In this document: positions 62,882 through 64,000 of the stretch, one piece after another
How the letters are laid out: the number at the start of each line of letters is the position of its first letter
Numbering within the stretch: position 1 is the first letter of the stretch
Assembly: GCA_951799425.1 (NCBI GenBank)
Contig: OX637398.1
Span: 15,348,270 to 15,412,269, forward strand
DNA: 64,000 nt
Direction of reading: 5' to 3'
Origin: Ilex aquifolium
Taxonomy: Eukaryota > Streptophyta > Magnoliopsida > Aquifoliales > Aquifoliaceae
Made by a program: the position numbers and the translations under genes
Notes under the pieces: generated by a model
Database searches by the model: none
The model's input: the letters and a program-made list of their open reading frames with translations, nothing else
What the model was told of the DNA's origin: nothing

Positions 62882-64000
62882 TCAAGGGGTGGAACTACTA
62901 CTGGTGTAGGGAGGGGCAAGGGTGGAACGACTCCAGTTTAATAAAAATCCTTTGATGATACCAACTCGTGTATAGTTTTGCCACCTTAAGAAGCTCATTT
63001 CTTGATGTCTATTCATAGCAAAGCACAATTGACTCACCGGGTTTATTGAAAATCGTCCGGTTCAGCGGATTTGGACCAGAACTGTCCGGTTCGTTGGTTT
63101 TTACCGAGTTTTCTACTTAAATGATTTAATACATTATCCGGGCCGGTTTAATGGCTGGTTCACCAGTTTACCGGGTCAACCTGCCGGGCGAGGCCGGGTC
63201 TTAAAAACACTGGTGCAAATAGTAAAAGATGCAGGGCAATGATGGTAAAATTTCAGAATCTGCTAAATTGATATAGTCTCGGTAAATTAGGTATAACTTT
63301 TTACTCAGATATCGAATTTACATGATTCTTGTATAATTGGAAAACATCCATCCAACACTACAATGTTGACTGAAATAACATTCTTCAAATTCAAATTGTT
63401 TAATGGTCAAAAATGAGCTGCAAATTTAAGGTAGTGCATAGATTCCGACAATCAGAGCAATCAGACAGGGTCCCGGTATTTTGGGCGTAACTTTCGACTC
63501 GAACGTCCAAATAAATTGATTTAAACAAGGCTCGCACATATATATTCAAGGCTACAACTTTGTCAGAAATAGAGGTGTTCAAATTTAAATTATTTCTTGG
63601 CCAAAAATGGTCTGCAAGTTGAACTAAATGCACAGATCCAGACAGCTTGTGGCGGGAGCGTGAAACATTAATGATGAATGCTCCAAGCGGCTAGAGTGAT
63701 TCAAATCTCAAACTCAATAGAGCTCAATTATAAAAAAGGGCATGAAGAAGAGTGGAGAAGACATCCCATTAAGTATTGCAAGAGTATTATACACATTCAA
63801 AAAGTGCTATACATTGTGAAAATTCCGTTATAGAGCTTGTTATTTTCTTCTCTCTTGTTGTACTATTTTTGTTCTTTTCTTATTAGATTGTTATAACCAA
63901 TATTTACGCGTATTGGCGAAGTAATGCACTAATACCTTTCTCGCATAGTTTATAACACTCGTCAGATCCAAATATGATTTTTCCAAAATAACAGTCCGTT
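62882..64000. repeat. Satellite copy 34, partial (1,119 bp)
   Basis: Cut by the window end just inside exon C of the gene remnant. Has GGTTCGTTGG, following a CTACTTAATG copy as at the 17/18 and 19/20 junctions. Private change GGGCGTAACTTTCG, silent in the small open frame. Confidence 0.97.

Larger units (their letters stand above)
1..64000. repeat. Tandem satellite array, ~1,905-bp unit, 33 complete copies plus one partial
   Basis: The phrase TCAAGGGGTGGAACTAC recurs 34 times at regular spacing, always on the plus strand, and the sequence between occurrences is nearly the same each time. The first occurrence is at 1 and the last at 62,882, giving a mean period of about 1,905.5 bp. No unique sequence interrupts the copies and both window ends lie inside the array. 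Unit boundaries are set here at the TCAAGGGG phrase because a gene remnant ends at that point; the true amplification phase is unknown. Most length variation comes from a poly-A tract of 10 to 20 bases. I see no shorter period inside the unit of the 150 to 180 bp kind common in centromeric satellites. Confidence 0.99.

Noticed and set aside
1-64000. Ribosomal DNA intergenic spacer or 5S array
   Set aside because: No 18S, 5.8S, 25S or 5S sequence occurs in any unit, and the unit holds a spliced gene remnant instead.
1-64000. Tandem gene cluster (functional multicopy gene family)
   Set aside because: The remnant is truncated at its 5' end, frameshifted and carries in-frame stops in the copies inspected, so there is no intact member.
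1-64000. Integrated plant DNA virus or pararetrovirus repeats
   Set aside because: No replication protein, reverse transcriptase or coat-like reading frame is visible on either strand, and the gene remnant has introns.
1-64000. CRISPR array or prokaryotic origin
   Set aside because: Repeats are 1.9 kb with no short repeat/spacer pattern, coding density is nil, and spliceosomal-type introns are present.

Overview
The whole 64 kb window is one uninterrupted tandem array of a long satellite repeat. The unit is about 1,905 bp. There are 33 complete copies (positions 1 to 62,881) and a 34th cut off by the window end (62,882 to 64,000), all head to tail in the same orientation with no unique DNA between them. 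Most copies are 1,903 to 1,910 bp; the outliers are copy 4 (1,919), copy 13 (1,889) and copy 15 (1,900). By eye, copies differ from one another at roughly one to two positions per hundred. No intact protein-coding gene, rRNA, tRNA, telomere repeat or CRISPR array is visible.

The organism is most likely a flowering plant. This is inferred from the AT-rich sequence, the short U/T-rich spliceosomal-type introns in a decayed gene, and blocks that resemble plant transposon and LTR sequences. I cannot name the species. The array could be pericentromeric, subtelomeric, knob or B-chromosome heterochromatin; nothing in the window decides this.

Each unit is a chimera. In copy 1 coordinates, read left to right, it contains: (1) 1-150, a block opening with two GGGTGGAAC-type boxes; (2) 151-332, a GC-richer block full of CCGG/GGTT motifs that looks like a truncated plant DNA-transposon end; (3) 333-1022, an AT-rich block with a diverged direct repeat offset by 194 bp, a TATA-like box and a pyrimidine-rich stretch, weakly reminiscent of an LTR; (4) 1023-1905, on the minus strand, a three-exon remnant of the C-terminal end of a gene I do not recognise, with two introns still recognisable. 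The stops and the apparent frameshift in this remnant are shared by the copies I inspected, so the gene was already dead when the array expanded.

The array also has structure above the unit. A 3.8 kb two-copy block is duplicated across copies 8 to 12. Similar alternating dimers appear around copies 17 to 21 and 30 to 33. Diagnostic bases divide copies 1-15 from copies 16-34, with copies 23-24 as an island of the first type. This is the pattern expected from unequal exchange and gene conversion.

Small minus-strand open frames of 65 to 99 codons recur once per unit. Their differences are mostly amino-acid changing, so I regard them as chance open frames.
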